A stretch of DNA of 64,000 nucleotides from Massilia brevitalea. Lineage in GTDB: Bacteria > Pseudomonadota > Gammaproteobacteria > Burkholderiales > Burkholderiaceae_D. The stretch's first letter is position 1. The number at the start of each line of letters is the position of its first letter. The notes beneath the pieces are model-generated. The model saw only the letters and a program-made list of their open reading frames with translations. It was not told where the DNA came from and did not search any database. Positions 46,137 through 54,853 of the stretch are shown piece by piece. The DNA lies in contig NZ_JAULSI010000003.1 of assembly GCF_030711405.1 (NCBI RefSeq), positions 1-64,000 on the forward strand. Direction: 5' to 3'. The translations under genes and the position numbers were made by a program.

Positions 46137-47095
46137 TGCGCAATTCGGACCGGATCGGCTACTTCGGCAAGATCCCGGCGCGCAGCGACTTCGTCAAGCT
46201 GGCGCACGACGCCGCGGCCATCGGCATGCTCGACGACTGGCTGGCCGCGGTGATGCAGCGCCTGCCCTCGAACGCGCGCTGGAAGATCGACTACGACGCC
46301 ATGGCGCCGGTCAGCTTTGCCTTCGTCGGCCCGGCGCGCCGCCACGCCGTGGCCGGGCACCTGGTGGCCAGCCACGACGCGCCCGGACGGCGTTTCCCTT
46401 TTCTCACCATGCGCACGCTGGACGTGGCCGATCCGCCGGCCTTCCTGTCGCGCTGCGTGCTGGCCTGTGCGCCGCTCTGGACCTTCCTGGAAGCGGCGGC
46501 GCCACAAGTGCTGGCCGCTTGCGATCCAACGCCGCACCTGCAGGGCATCAGCGAGGCGGCGATCGCGCTGGGCGAAGCCGACGCCGCCTTGTCCGGCTTC
46601 CTTGCCGGCGCCACGGTCGGCTCGCTGTCGGACCTGCTGGACGGGCTCGATGCCAGCCGCACCATCCTCGCGCTCGGGCTGCTGCTGCAGCCGGTCATGC
46701 ACAGCAAACCAGCCCAGGTCGACAAGAGCCTGGTGCTGCCGCTGCCCGACGACGCAGCCTTGCGCGCCCAGGTCGCCGCCTTCTGGCTGGAGCTGGTTGC
46801 GCCTTTCGTGCGCCGCACCGGTTTCGACCTGGCGCTGTTCCTGACGCGCCTGGACGGCCGGCCGGTGCTGGTGATCGGCTTTTGCGGCGCCGCCGCCCAG
46901 ACCCTGCGCGCGATTGTCGACCCGCTGGTCGGCGCCGAGCAGCAGGTGCGCTTTGCCGACCTGGGCTGGATCGACGAGCAGCTCGGTTTGGACGTCGACG
47001 TGCGCGCCCTGGCCAGCTACCTCGACCAGCCGCAGCTGCCGCTGAAGATGGCGCGCGAACTGTTCCTGAAGACTTTCATTGGAGGCGCAGCATGA
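46133..47095 (+). CDS. tagF: T6SS-associated protein TagF
   Basis: The 320-residue protein matches the TagF family: MMRNSDRIGYFGKIPARSDFVK at the N-terminus and HAVAGHLVASHDAPGRRFPF further on. In Pseudomonas and Serratia TagF is a post-translational repressor of T6SS assembly. Overlaps with tssM (ATGA) and with the OmpA-family gene show a three-gene block. The C-terminal part (from about 200) is longer than in single-domain TagF. Confidence 0.9.
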   Translation: MMRNSDRIGYFGKIPARSDFVKLAHDAAAIGMLDDWLAAVMQRLPSNARWKIDYDAMAPVSFAFVGPARRHAVAGHLVASHDAPGRRFPFLTMRTLDVADPPAFLSRCVLACAPLWTFLEAAAPQVLAACDPTPHLQGISEAAIALGEADAALSGFLAGATVGSLSDLLDGLDASRTILALGLLLQPVMHSKPAQVDKSLVLPLPDDAALRAQVAAFWLELVAPFVRRTGFDLALFLTRLDGRPVLVIGFCGAAAQTLRAIVDPLVGAEQQVRFADLGWIDEQLGLDVDVRALASYLDQPQLPLKMARELFLKTFIGGAA

Positions 47096-47880
47096 AACGA
47101 TCCTTGACCAGCATGGCGGCGCTGCTCGTCGCCGGGACTGCCCTGGCACAGGTGCCTGCCACCGCGCCGGCGCAGGGCGCGGCAGCGAACGCACCGATCG
47201 TGGTGGCCGGCACCGTCGCCGACGAAGCCAGCAAGGCCGGCCTGCTGGCGCGCCTGCGCGCGGTGTATGGCGCCGATCGCGTGATCGACCAGCTCGCGGT
47301 CGGCACCGTGGCCACGCCGGCCAACTGGAACGACTACGTGCAGCGCCTGATCGGCCCCAACCTGAAGATGATCAGCCGCGGCCAGCTGAAAATCGACGGC
47401 AACAACGTCAGCCTGCGCGGCGACGTCGCCAGCGAGGCCCAGCGCCAGCAGATCGCCGGCGACATCGCCGGCACCCTGAACCCGACCTACACGGTGAACA
47501 ACGGCCTGCGCGTGGCGGATAACCAGCAGGTCGTGCTCGATGCCGTGCTGGCCAACCGCATCATCGAGTTCGAGTCGGGCAAGGCGGCGCTCGCGCCCTC
47601 GGGCATGGCCGTCCTCGACCAGATGAGCGAGGCGCTGAAAAAGCTCAACGGCGTCAAGGTCGAGGTGATCGGCCACACCGACAACGCCGGCTCGCGCGCC
47701 GGCAATTTGTCGCTGAGCCAGGCGCGCGCGGAAGCGGTGAAGACCTACGTGACCTCGCGTGGCATCAATGGCGACCTGATCGCGGTGTCGGGCGAAGGAC
47801 CGGACCGGCCGGTGGCGGATAATCGTACAATCGAGGGCCGCGCGCGCAATCGCCGCATCGAGTTCAAGGTTGTCCAGTGA
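47092..47880 (+). CDS. OmpA-family peptidoglycan-binding T6SS accessory protein
   Basis: The 262-residue secreted protein has a signal peptide (1-19, ending GTALA), two BON-like strands (about 60-140, with ISRGQLKIDGNNVSLRGDV) and a C-terminal OmpA domain with NRIIEFESGKAAL, VEVIGHTDNAGS and NRRIEFKVVQ. OmpA domains hold diaminopimelate in the wall. In Burkholderiales T6SS loci such a gene (sometimes called tagN) follows tagF. It overlaps tagF by four bases and has a GGAGG site. It probably anchors the membrane complex to peptidoglycan. Confidence 0.85.
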   Translation: MKRSLTSMAALLVAGTALAQVPATAPAQGAAANAPIVVAGTVADEASKAGLLARLRAVYGADRVIDQLAVGTVATPANWNDYVQRLIGPNLKMISRGQLKIDGNNVSLRGDVASEAQRQQIAGDIAGTLNPTYTVNNGLRVADNQQVVLDAVLANRIIEFESGKAALAPSGMAVLDQMSEALKKLNGVKVEVIGHTDNAGSRAGNLSLSQARAEAVKTYVTSRGINGDLIAVSGEGPDRPVADNRTIEGRARNRRIEFKVVQ

Positions 47881-48223
47881 CCCCGGCCAGACGCCATCTT
47901 CTTCCACTCCTGATTCTCTTTCTTCTTGCCGCGCCGGCGTCGTCGCCTTGCCCGCCAGCGGCGCCGACTTCGCAGCCTACAGCCCGCCTCGGCGTGCAAA
48001 CGAGCGCCTGGTCCAGCTGCAGCAGGCGGCAAGGAAGCGCAAGGTCGGCATCGCGCTGGTGATCTTCGATCCGGCCTTGAAGCCGGCCCTGATGAAGACT
48101 GCGCGTGGCAAGGAACTGGAGGGCTTGCCCTTCATGCAGGGCAAGCCGTGGATCCGGCACGACGAACACTATCATGTGGACTTCGCCGTGCCCTGCCAGC
48201 CGATGAAGCTCAAGGCAGGGTGA
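47877..48223 (+). pseudogene. Frameshifted remnant of an M74-like murein endopeptidase (MepA type)
   Basis: A GTG at 47877 opens a clean signal peptide (MTPARRHLLPLLILFLLAAPA) that soon runs out of sense. The +2 frame then carries FAAYSPPRRANERLVQLQQA, then KPWIRHDEHYHVDFAVPC, close to the C-terminal zinc-His motif of penicillin-insensitive murein endopeptidases (HDxHxHxR). The upstream HxxGxxxD zinc motif is missing from both frames. One frame shift and a loss of about 100 residues of the catalytic core are therefore inferred. A gene decaying after TagX took over wall cutting, or a short non-catalytic protein in the second frame, are both possible. The 3' end overlaps tssL by 14 bases. Confidence 0.55.
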
Positions 48224-48977
48224 TGGTCACGTTCGCCGCGCGCGGCGGCAGTTTCACCAGGTCGTTGTAGCTGGCCAGCGTGGTCTCGGTGTCGTGCGAG
48301 AGCTTGGCGCGAAAACCCACATAGGCCGCCAGCCCGGCCAGGACGAACACGGCGGACAGTACCCACAGCGACAGATCGCTGCGCAGGGTGTTGACGACCT
48401 GGTCCGGCCGCTCGGCATGCGGCGCGAAGGCGCGGCTTTTCCCGCGCATGCGCGCGATCTCGTCGCCCAGGCGCGCCACCAGGTAGTTCAGCTTGTCCTG
48501 GCCATCGAGCGCGTAGCGGCCCTGGAAGCCGAGCAGCAGGCACATATGGAAGACTTCCAGCGCCTGCAGGTGCACGCTGCCTTTTGCGCGCAAATCCTCC
48601 AGCCGGTGGAAGAAGTGTTCGCCGGCCAGCTGGTCGCCGAACACGCGCAGCTGCAATGGCCGCGTTTCCCAGGCTTCGCGCACCTCGAAGTTCGAGCGCA
48701 GGATGATCTCGTCGACCGCCGAACAGAAGGCATACTTGGCGGCGGTGACGTCTTCCGCCGCCACGCCCAGCGCTTTGGCGTTGCGGTCGACATCGCCCAG
48801 GAATGCCGTCATGTGGTCGGCAAAGGCGGTCTTGTCGTGCGGGCCGCAGCCGTTCTTCAGCAGGAACAGGGCGTAGAAGCCTTCGTACATCAGGTCGACC
48901 AGGTTCTGCGGCGTGCTGCCTGCCGCCCCGCGGTTGCCGGCTTGCGGCGCGGCGCGCCGTTCGACGTGGCCGCTCAT
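48210..48977 (-). CDS. tssL: Type VI secretion inner-membrane protein TssL (DotU/IcmH)
   Basis: The 255-residue protein has the DotU fold: NLVDLMYEGFYALFLLKNG at the N-terminus, AVDEIILRS and LLGFQGRYALDGQDKLNYLV in the middle, and one C-terminal membrane helix (LSLWVLSAVFVLAGLAAYVGF). It forms the base of the membrane complex with TssM. No OmpA domain is fused, so the separate OmpA-family gene may provide wall anchoring. It lies on the minus strand together with tssK and tssJ, overlapping tssK by four bases. Confidence 0.93.
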   Translation of the reverse strand: MSGHVERRAAPQAGNRGAAGSTPQNLVDLMYEGFYALFLLKNGCGPHDKTAFADHMTAFLGDVDRNAKALGVAAEDVTAAKYAFCSAVDEIILRSNFEVREAWETRPLQLRVFGDQLAGEHFFHRLEDLRAKGSVHLQALEVFHMCLLLGFQGRYALDGQDKLNYLVARLGDEIARMRGKSRAFAPHAERPDQVVNTLRSDLSLWVLSAVFVLAGLAAYVGFRAKLSHDTETTLASYNDLVKLPPRAANVTITLP

Positions 48978-50320
48978 GCCGCCACCGCGATCAAATCGAG
49001 CTGCAGGTCGCGGATCCCGTTCGGCACGTAGATCGAGATCGATTGCGCCTTCAGCATGTTGTCGTACAGGGTGCCGCGGTTCTCCAGTGCGAAGTAATAG
49101 GTGTCGGGCCGGACCGGCAGCGCCGCCGGCACCTGCGGCGCGTGCACCAGGCGCACGCCTGGCATGGCCGAGAGCACGAACTTGTCGACGTCCTGGGGCG
49201 CACCGAGCTTGAAGCGCAGCGGTACGATGTCGACCAGCTGCAGCGCCGGCATGTCGGCCGATACCGCCAGGTACAGCGTGGTCTGGGCGTTGATCTTGCC
49301 CGAGTCAAGGGCGCCCAGGTGGTAGGACGGACGCTCGTTCGACAGCGGGATCGAGAAGTATTTCGAGGACACCACGGTGTCGAGCAGGTCGCGCAGGATG
49401 TCGACCAGGCGCGCGAAGGCCGGGCCCGGGTCGGGGTGGGAATAGGCCGGCAGGTCTTCCAGCTTGTAGCTGCGCGAATAGGCCATCAGGCCGCCGGCGA
49501 GCGACAGCAGATCGCCGAACAGGCGCTCCGGATGCAGCTCGGGGTGGTGCAGGTAATGCGACAGGGCCGCATAGCCGGTGCTGGCCGTGTGCAGCAGCCA
49601 GAACGAGGACATGTCGCCGCCGCGGATCTCGACCACGTTGCGGCTCGGCTCGCGCATGTGGCCATATAAGGCGTTGACCTTGGCCAGCAGCTTTTCCATC
49701 AGCCGCGCCACCGCGTTGTGCAGGCCGGGCGCGCCTTCGATCGACACGCTGGGCGGCGTGAACGAAGGGTCGACCTCGAAGCCGCCGGTTGCCACCCGGC
49801 GCAGGCGCAGAAGGGGAAAGCTGTCGAAGGCTTCCAGCGCATCCTCGTCCGGCACCAGGCGCACGGTTTTCCTGAGGTAGACCACCGGCGCGTCGGCCGC
49901 ATGGGTGAACAGGTCTTGCGTGTCGCGCTCGTGCTGGGCGAAGCGGACCGCGCCGGCATCCTCGTCGGGCTCGGCGCAGTTGTCGCCATGCGGTTTCAGG
50001 GCGGGCAGGGCGGCGTGGAAGGTGATGCTCTGGGTACTCGGTGGCAGCTCGCCCAGGCGCACCTGCAGCGGCAGCGGGTCCGACTCCGGAGCGCGGTACA
50101 GCTCGCCATCCGGGAAGACCAGCGACAGCGCGTCGATGCGCAGCGTGTCGGATTTCAGGGCTTCGTGGTCGACGCTGATGCGCCGCACGCCCCAGCAATA
50201 CGGATGCAGGGCGCGCGCGGTCTGGTTCAGGCGCGCCTCGTGGTAGCGGTCTTGCTGCTGGAAATGTTGGGGGCGCAGGAACAGGCCTTCGCCCCACAGC
50301 AATTTCGATGGCATGGTCAC
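48974..50320 (-). CDS. tssK: Type VI secretion baseplate protein TssK
   Basis: The 448-residue baseplate adaptor connects the TssEFG wedge to TssLM. The N-terminal KLLWGEGLFLRPQHFQQQDRY and internal TYYFALENRG are typical of TssK. The GTG at 50320 has GAGGT at a normal distance; an ATG two codons on (50314) would sit 11 bases from it. It overlaps tssL (ATGA). Its partner baseplate genes tssF and tssG are not in this window. Confidence 0.93.
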   Translation of the reverse strand: MTMPSKLLWGEGLFLRPQHFQQQDRYHEARLNQTARALHPYCWGVRRISVDHEALKSDTLRIDALSLVFPDGELYRAPESDPLPLQVRLGELPPSTQSITFHAALPALKPHGDNCAEPDEDAGAVRFAQHERDTQDLFTHAADAPVVYLRKTVRLVPDEDALEAFDSFPLLRLRRVATGGFEVDPSFTPPSVSIEGAPGLHNAVARLMEKLLAKVNALYGHMREPSRNVVEIRGGDMSSFWLLHTASTGYAALSHYLHHPELHPERLFGDLLSLAGGLMAYSRSYKLEDLPAYSHPDPGPAFARLVDILRDLLDTVVSSKYFSIPLSNERPSYHLGALDSGKINAQTTLYLAVSADMPALQLVDIVPLRFKLGAPQDVDKFVLSAMPGVRLVHAPQVPAALPVRPDTYYFALENRGTLYDNMLKAQSISIYVPNGIRDLQLDLIAVAA

Positions 50321-50394
50321 GATGTACCTCGCAGAAGTTGAATCGAGAAATTTGAATCAGGCAAATGTTGAGCTTGATCGAATGCCGACCAAAC

Positions 50395-50949
50395 TTATTG
50401 ACACCGCGCAGAGCCGAGGGGCTTGACATCGGAAATGGTGGGTTTGGCGCCGGCCCCGGCCGACAGGGCGCAGGCATGCAGGCCCAGCGTCAGTCCGGCT
50501 TTCTCGGCTTCAGGGGCGGGAAAGGCGAGCCGCCAGCGCCCCGGCGCCGGGGCATGGAACAGCGCCACCACGCCCACATAGCCCGCTTCGCGCGGCACTT
50601 TTTCCACGGTCTCGTAGCGCTGGCCCGGCACCAGGGTCACGTCCTTGACGTCGACCAGGTCGGCGCCAAAGGCTTCCTTTTCCGCCGCGGGCGTAAGGAA
50701 GGCGGCGTAGGGCGCAGCCTCGAAGGCGGCGTTCTGGCGCAGCTTGTACACCCGCGCCACCAGGGCCAGCGGACGGCCCTTGGCGTCGACGTTCAGCTTG
50801 GGCGCGGCGTGCAGGCGGATCGCAACCTCGCGCGGCGGCTTCTGCGATTCGGACAGTTCGGGCGCCTTGCCGGTGATGGCGGACAGGCCGCCGCAGCCAG
50901 CGAGCTGGGCTGTGAGAACAACGAGGATCAGGCAGGGAAGGGAGCGCAT
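50395..50949 (-). CDS. tssJ: Type VI secretion outer-membrane lipoprotein TssJ
   Basis: The 184-residue lipoprotein has a lipobox (TAQLAGC, lipidated Cys near 19) and the TssJ beta-sandwich with VARVYKLRQNAAFEAA and the VPREAGYVGVVALF strands. It anchors TssM at the outer membrane. The start at 50949 puts the signal peptide directly at the N-terminus and has an AAGG site. A 74-bp gap separates it from tssK. Confidence 0.9.
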   Translation of the reverse strand: MRSLPCLILVVLTAQLAGCGGLSAITGKAPELSESQKPPREVAIRLHAAPKLNVDAKGRPLALVARVYKLRQNAAFEAAPYAAFLTPAAEKEAFGADLVDVKDVTLVPGQRYETVEKVPREAGYVGVVALFHAPAPGRWRLAFPAPEAEKAGLTLGLHACALSAGAGAKPTISDVKPLGSARCQ

Positions 50950-51140
50950 GGCGTTCTTGCCTTTCGTAAATAAAACCATCGCTCATTTAACAGCAGCGCC
51001 GGCGGGGCCGGCTGAGGCAGCGCAAGCGGCTGGCAATTCATGCGCCGCACCACAGAAGCGACGGCTAGTTGACTCGGCGCAACTCTTGCGAAATCGCTTC
51101 CCGAATAATGGCGGCTGGTTCAACGTACCTGGAGAAAGAC

Positions 51141-51710
51141 ATGATGTTGAAACGACTGATTCCGGCTGTCGCCTGTGCCGTCATGCTGGTGGCCTGCGCC
51201 AGCCCGGGCGAAGGCGGCAGCGCGGCCAAGCCGGCCACCGTGGCCGCCGCCGTGGCCGAAGCCGACGCCGCCGTCGCCGCCGGCCAGCGCGACAAGGCCT
51301 TTGCCCTGTTGAAGACCGCCAGCCTGGCCTTCCCGACCGAGAAAACACCGCTGGTGCGCATGGCCCAGATGCGCTTCGACGCCAACGACTACGGCGAGGC
51401 CATCGTCCATGCGCAGGACGCGCTGGCGCGCGATCCCGACGACCTGCTCGCCAACAGCATCGCCGCCGTCAGCGGCCTGCGCGTGACCAGCAAGGCGCTG
51501 GGCGAGCTGACGCGCAAGAGCAAGCTCAATGGCGACGTGAAGTCCGAAGCCGAGAGCCTGGCCAAGCTGCTGCGCACCAGCCTGGGCGAAGACGTGCTGG
51601 TGCCGAATAAAGCCAAGCCGACGCCGAAGCCGACGCCGAAAACGCCTGCCTCGAACACGTCCAGGACCGCATCATCCTCGTCGAGCGATCCGTTCGGCGC
51701 GCTCAAGTAA
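51141..51710 (+). CDS. TPR-type lipoprotein of the T6SS locus
   Basis: The 189-residue protein has a lipobox (AVMLVACAS; lipidated Cys near 17) followed by helix-turn-helix pairs of TPR character (AAGQRDKAFALLKTASLAF, NDYGEAIVHAQDALARDPDD) and a Ser/Pro/Thr-rich disordered tail. An ATG with GGAG 6 bases upstream was chosen. Similar lipoproteins lie before tssB in Burkholderiales T6SS loci (sometimes called tagM), where their role is not well defined. It is read with tssB-tssA, starting 191 bp from tssJ on the opposite strand. Confidence 0.7.
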   Translation: MMLKRLIPAVACAVMLVACASPGEGGSAAKPATVAAAVAEADAAVAAGQRDKAFALLKTASLAFPTEKTPLVRMAQMRFDANDYGEAIVHAQDALARDPDDLLANSIAAVSGLRVTSKALGELTRKSKLNGDVKSEAESLAKLLRTSLGEDVLVPNKAKPTPKPTPKTPASNTSRTASSSSSDPFGALK

Positions 51711-51716
51711 ATCCCC

Positions 51717-51741
51717 GTGGACCGGCCCTGCGCCGGTCCGT
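51717..51741 (+). promoter_or_regulatory. Hairpin before tssB
   Basis: GGACCGGC (51719-51726) and GCCGGTCC (51732-51739) form an 8-bp stem with a 5-base loop. It starts just after the lipoprotein stop and ends 20 bp before tssB. No T-run follows, so it is more likely an mRNA processing or stability element than a terminator. The same stem recurs before tssE. Confidence 0.55.
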
Positions 51742-51761
51742 CTTCCCCACATGGAGTCGAC

Positions 51762-52262
51762 ATGTCAAAAAATGAAAGCGTGCAGAAACGCCTGCAAAAG
51801 GTGCGTGCGCCGCGTGTGCAGATGACCTATGACGTCGAGATCGGCGACGCCATCGAAAACAAGGAGCTGCCCTTCGTGGTCGGCGTGATCGGCGATTTCG
51901 GCGCCGACCCCGAGGCCGAGAAGAAGCGCATCAAGGACCGCAAGTTCGTGAATGTCGACGCCGGCAACTTCGACGAAGTGCTGGGCGCCGTGGCCCCCGC
52001 CACCCAGTTCCGCGTCGAGAACCACCTGAGCGAGGAAGGCGGCCAGTTCGGCGTGCAGCTGCAGTTCCGCGAGATGGCCGACTTCCGTCCCGAGTCCGTG
52101 GTGCAGCAGGTCGCGCCTTTGAAAGGCCTGCTGGAAGCGCGCACCAAGCTGGCCGATTTGCGCAACAAGCTGGCCGGCAACGACAAGCTCGACGACATCC
52201 TGAGCGAAGTCCTGGGCAATACCGAGAAGCTCGGCAGCCTGCGCAAGACGGAGGACAAATAA
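51762..52262 (+). CDS. tssB: Type VI secretion sheath protein TssB (VipA)
   Basis: The 166-residue small sheath subunit has RVQMTYDVEIGDAIENKELP and FVVGVIGDFG, both typical of VipA, and ends in the coiled tail EVLGNTEKLGSLRKTE. It pairs with TssC to form the contractile sheath. tssC starts one base after its stop. The ATG at 51762 has a GGAG site. Confidence 0.96.
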   Translation: MSKNESVQKRLQKVRAPRVQMTYDVEIGDAIENKELPFVVGVIGDFGADPEAEKKRIKDRKFVNVDAGNFDEVLGAVAPATQFRVENHLSEEGGQFGVQLQFREMADFRPESVVQQVAPLKGLLEARTKLADLRNKLAGNDKLDDILSEVLGNTEKLGSLRKTEDK

Positions 52263-53753
52263 ATGGCGGCGATCCTCAACGAAGCGGCCAAGCCCGCCCA
52301 GGCGGTGGAGCTGGACAACTCGCTGCTCGACCAGATCGTCGAGCAAAGCCGCGTGGCGTCGTCAGACAGCGAACATGCGCGTGCACGCGACCTGATCTCG
52401 GAACTGGTGACCCAGGTGATGTCCGGCACGATGGTGGTGTCGAACAACCTGTCGGCGATGATCGACGCGCGCCTGGCGGAACTGGACCGCATGATTTCGA
52501 GCCAGCTGTCGGCCATCATGCACGCCCCCGAATTCCAGAAGCTGGAACGCAGCTGGACCGGCCTGCAATACCTGGTCAAGAACTCCTCCACCAGTGCCGG
52601 CCTGCAGATCCGCATGCTCAACGCCAGCAAGCGCGAACTGGTGAAGGACTTCCAGGCCGCCCTCGAATTCGACCAGAGCTCGCTCTTCAAGAAGATCTAC
52701 GAAGAAGAATTCGGCACCTTCGGCGGCGCGCCCTACGGCGCCCTGATCGGCGACTTCGAGATGAGCCGCCAGCCCGAGGACATGTACTTCCTCGAGCAGA
52801 TGTCGCACGTGGCCGCCGCCGCCCACGCACCCTTCATCGCATCGGCCGCCCCGGACATGTTCGGCGTCGAGAGCTTCGGCGACCTCGGTAAACCGCGCGA
52901 CCTGGCCAAGGTTTTCGACACCGTCGAATACGCCAAGTGGAAGGCGTTCCGCGAATCCGAAGACTCGCGCTACGTCGGCCTGACCCTGCCGCGCTTCCTC
53001 GGCCGCCTGCCCTTCAACCCGGTCGACGGCCAGACCACCGAGGGCTTCAATTATGTGGAAGACGTCGACGGCACCGACCACAACAAGTACCTGTGGTGTA
53101 ACGCCTCGTATGCCTTTGCCGCCAAGCTGACGCGCGCCTTCGAGGACTACGGCTGGTGCGCGGCGATCCGCGGCGTCGAGGGCGGCGGCCTGGTGGAGAA
53201 CCTGCCGACCCACACCTTCAAGACCGACGAAGGCGAGGTGGCGCTGAAGTGCCCGACCGAAGTGGCGATCACCGACCGCCGCGAAAAGGAGTTGTCGGAC
53301 CTCGGCTTCATCTCGCTGGTGCACTGCAAGAACACCTCGTACGCGGCCTTCTTCGGCGCTCAGTCGGCGCAAAAGGCCAAGAAGTACAACAACGAGGCGG
53401 CGAATGCGAACGCCATGCTGTCTTCGCAGCTGCAGTACATCTTCGCCGTCTCGCGCATCGCCCATTACATGAAGTCCATGATGCGCGACAAGATCGGCAG
53501 CTTTGCCGCCGCATCGAACGTCGAGGATTACCTGAACCGCTGGCTGACCCAGTACGTCCTGTTGGACGACAACGCCAGCCAGGAACAGAAGGCGCAGTTC
53601 CCGCTGCGTGAAGCGAGCGTGCAGGTGTCGGAAGCGCCGGGCCGGCCGGGCTGCTACCGCGCCGTGTCTTTCCTGCGCCCGCACTTCCAGCTCGACGAGC
53701 TGTCCGTTTCTCTCCGACTGGTCGCGGAGTTGCCGCAGTCGACCAAAAGCTGA
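52263..53753 (+). CDS. tssC: Type VI secretion sheath protein TssC (VipB)
   Basis: The 496-residue large sheath subunit shows LERSWTGLQYLVKNSSTSAG, FGGAPYGALIGDFEMS, EAPGRPGCYRAVSFLRPHF and other VipB hallmarks. It forms the sheath with TssB and is disassembled by TssH. The gene is read directly after tssB with no gap. Full-length. Confidence 0.96.
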   Translation: MAAILNEAAKPAQAVELDNSLLDQIVEQSRVASSDSEHARARDLISELVTQVMSGTMVVSNNLSAMIDARLAELDRMISSQLSAIMHAPEFQKLERSWTGLQYLVKNSSTSAGLQIRMLNASKRELVKDFQAALEFDQSSLFKKIYEEEFGTFGGAPYGALIGDFEMSRQPEDMYFLEQMSHVAAAAHAPFIASAAPDMFGVESFGDLGKPRDLAKVFDTVEYAKWKAFRESEDSRYVGLTLPRFLGRLPFNPVDGQTTEGFNYVEDVDGTDHNKYLWCNASYAFAAKLTRAFEDYGWCAAIRGVEGGGLVENLPTHTFKTDEGEVALKCPTEVAITDRREKELSDLGFISLVHCKNTSYAAFFGAQSAQKAKKYNNEAANANAMLSSQLQYIFAVSRIAHYMKSMMRDKIGSFAAASNVEDYLNRWLTQYVLLDDNASQEQKAQFPLREASVQVSEAPGRPGCYRAVSFLRPHFQLDELSVSLRLVAELPQSTKS

Positions 53754-53787
53754 TCCACCATCAACCTGAAAACTGGAGTAAACAAAA

Positions 53788-54279
53788 ATGGCAATTGACG
53801 TGTACCTGCAGATCGACGGCATCAAGGGCGAGTCGATGGACGACAAGCACAAGGACTGGATCGAGTGCACCTCGGTGACCTGGGGCGTGAAACAACCGCG
53901 CTCGGCCACCGCGTCCACCGGCGGCGGCCACACCGCCGAACGCTGCGAGCACGAGGAAGTCGTGATCGACAAACTGGCCGACCTGGCCTCGCCGATCCTG
54001 CTGCAAACCTGCTCGGCCGGCAAGACGATCCCGAAAGCCAAGCTCGAATTCATGCGCGCCGACGGCCAGGGCGACCGCATCAAGTACTTCGAGATCGAAC
54101 TCGAGAACGTGCTGATCGGCGCCATCAAGCCGAAGGTGGAAGAGGGCGCGATCATCCAGGAGAAAGTGGGCCTGAAGTTCTCGAAGATCAAGTGGAAGTA
54201 CACCCAGCAAAAGGTGACCGGCGGCGCCGGCGGCAATACCTCGGGCGGCTGGGACCTGGCCAGCAACAAGGTCGTCTGA
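53788..54279 (+). CDS. hcp: Type VI secretion tube protein Hcp (TssD)
   Basis: The 163-residue protein matches Hcp: AIDVYLQIDGIKGESMDDKH at the start, IECTSVTWGVKQPRSATAST and later KIKWKYTQQKV. Hexameric rings stack into the inner tube that carries VgrG and effectors. It lies 34 bp after tssC. Two hairpins follow, which could raise or stabilise its mRNA relative to neighbours, as Hcp is needed in large excess. Confidence 0.96.
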   Translation: MAIDVYLQIDGIKGESMDDKHKDWIECTSVTWGVKQPRSATASTGGGHTAERCEHEEVVIDKLADLASPILLQTCSAGKTIPKAKLEFMRADGQGDRIKYFEIELENVLIGAIKPKVEEGAIIQEKVGLKFSKIKWKYTQQKVTGGAGGNTSGGWDLASNKVV

Positions 54280-54280
54280 C

Positions 54281-54335
54281 CTGCGGAGTCGATTCCGCAG
54301 TCTGCAGCACACGGGCCGGCGTCCTGCCGGTCCGT
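54281..54335 (+). promoter_or_regulatory. Tandem hairpins between hcp and tssE
   Basis: Hairpin one is CTGCGGA/TCCGCAG (54281-54300). Hairpin two is ACGGGCCGGC/GCCGGTCCGT (54311-54335), with the same GCCGGTCC arm as the hairpin before tssB. There is a T-rich run (CATTTTCC) but no clear intrinsic terminator. This fits a partial attenuator or a 3' stabiliser that favours hcp over tssE-tssH-tssA. Confidence 0.6.
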
Positions 54336-54356
54336 CATTTTCCATCAAGGTTCGTC

Positions 54357-54821
54357 ATGAACGGTTTTACCCCCGGCGTGCTGGATCGCCTGATGGACGA
54401 GCGCCCGCAAGGAAGCGCCCAGCTGTCGGTCGAGCAGATCAAGGACCTGGTGGCGCGCGACCTCGAAGCACTGCTCAATTCCCGCGTGGCGCTGCCCGCC
54501 GGCGCCTTCGTCAGCCACCCGCTGGCCGGCGCCTCGATCCTGAACTACGGCCTGCTCGATTTCGCCGCCTTCTGCCTCACCAGCGCGGAAGACCGGGCTG
54601 CCATCTGCGCCAGCATCAAGTCCGCCATCGAGACCCACGAGCCGCGACTGAAGGAGGTCAGTGCCAGCCTGGTGCCGCTGGCCGGCAGCGTCAACCGGCT
54701 CGATTTCGTCATCCACGCGCGCCTCGCGCTTCTCGATACCGGCGACGCGGTGAATTTCAGCGCGGTGCTGCAGCCGTCGTCGCTGCATTACGCGGTGCGG
54801 CGCACGGCGCGTCCGCGCTAG
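54357..54821 (+). CDS. tssE: Type VI secretion baseplate protein TssE (gp25-like)
   Basis: The 154-residue protein resembles phage T4 gp25: VLDRLMDERP, then IKDLVARDLEALLNSRVALP and the late VNRLDFVIHARLALLD strand. It seeds sheath assembly at the baseplate. The usual neighbours tssF and tssG do not follow; the next gene is tssH, 32 bp away. Confidence 0.9.
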   Translation: MNGFTPGVLDRLMDERPQGSAQLSVEQIKDLVARDLEALLNSRVALPAGAFVSHPLAGASILNYGLLDFAAFCLTSAEDRAAICASIKSAIETHEPRLKEVSASLVPLAGSVNRLDFVIHARLALLDTGDAVNFSAVLQPSSLHYAVRRTARPR

Positions 54822-54853
54822 TTTCCTCTATCGATATCAAGGACCCGACATCC

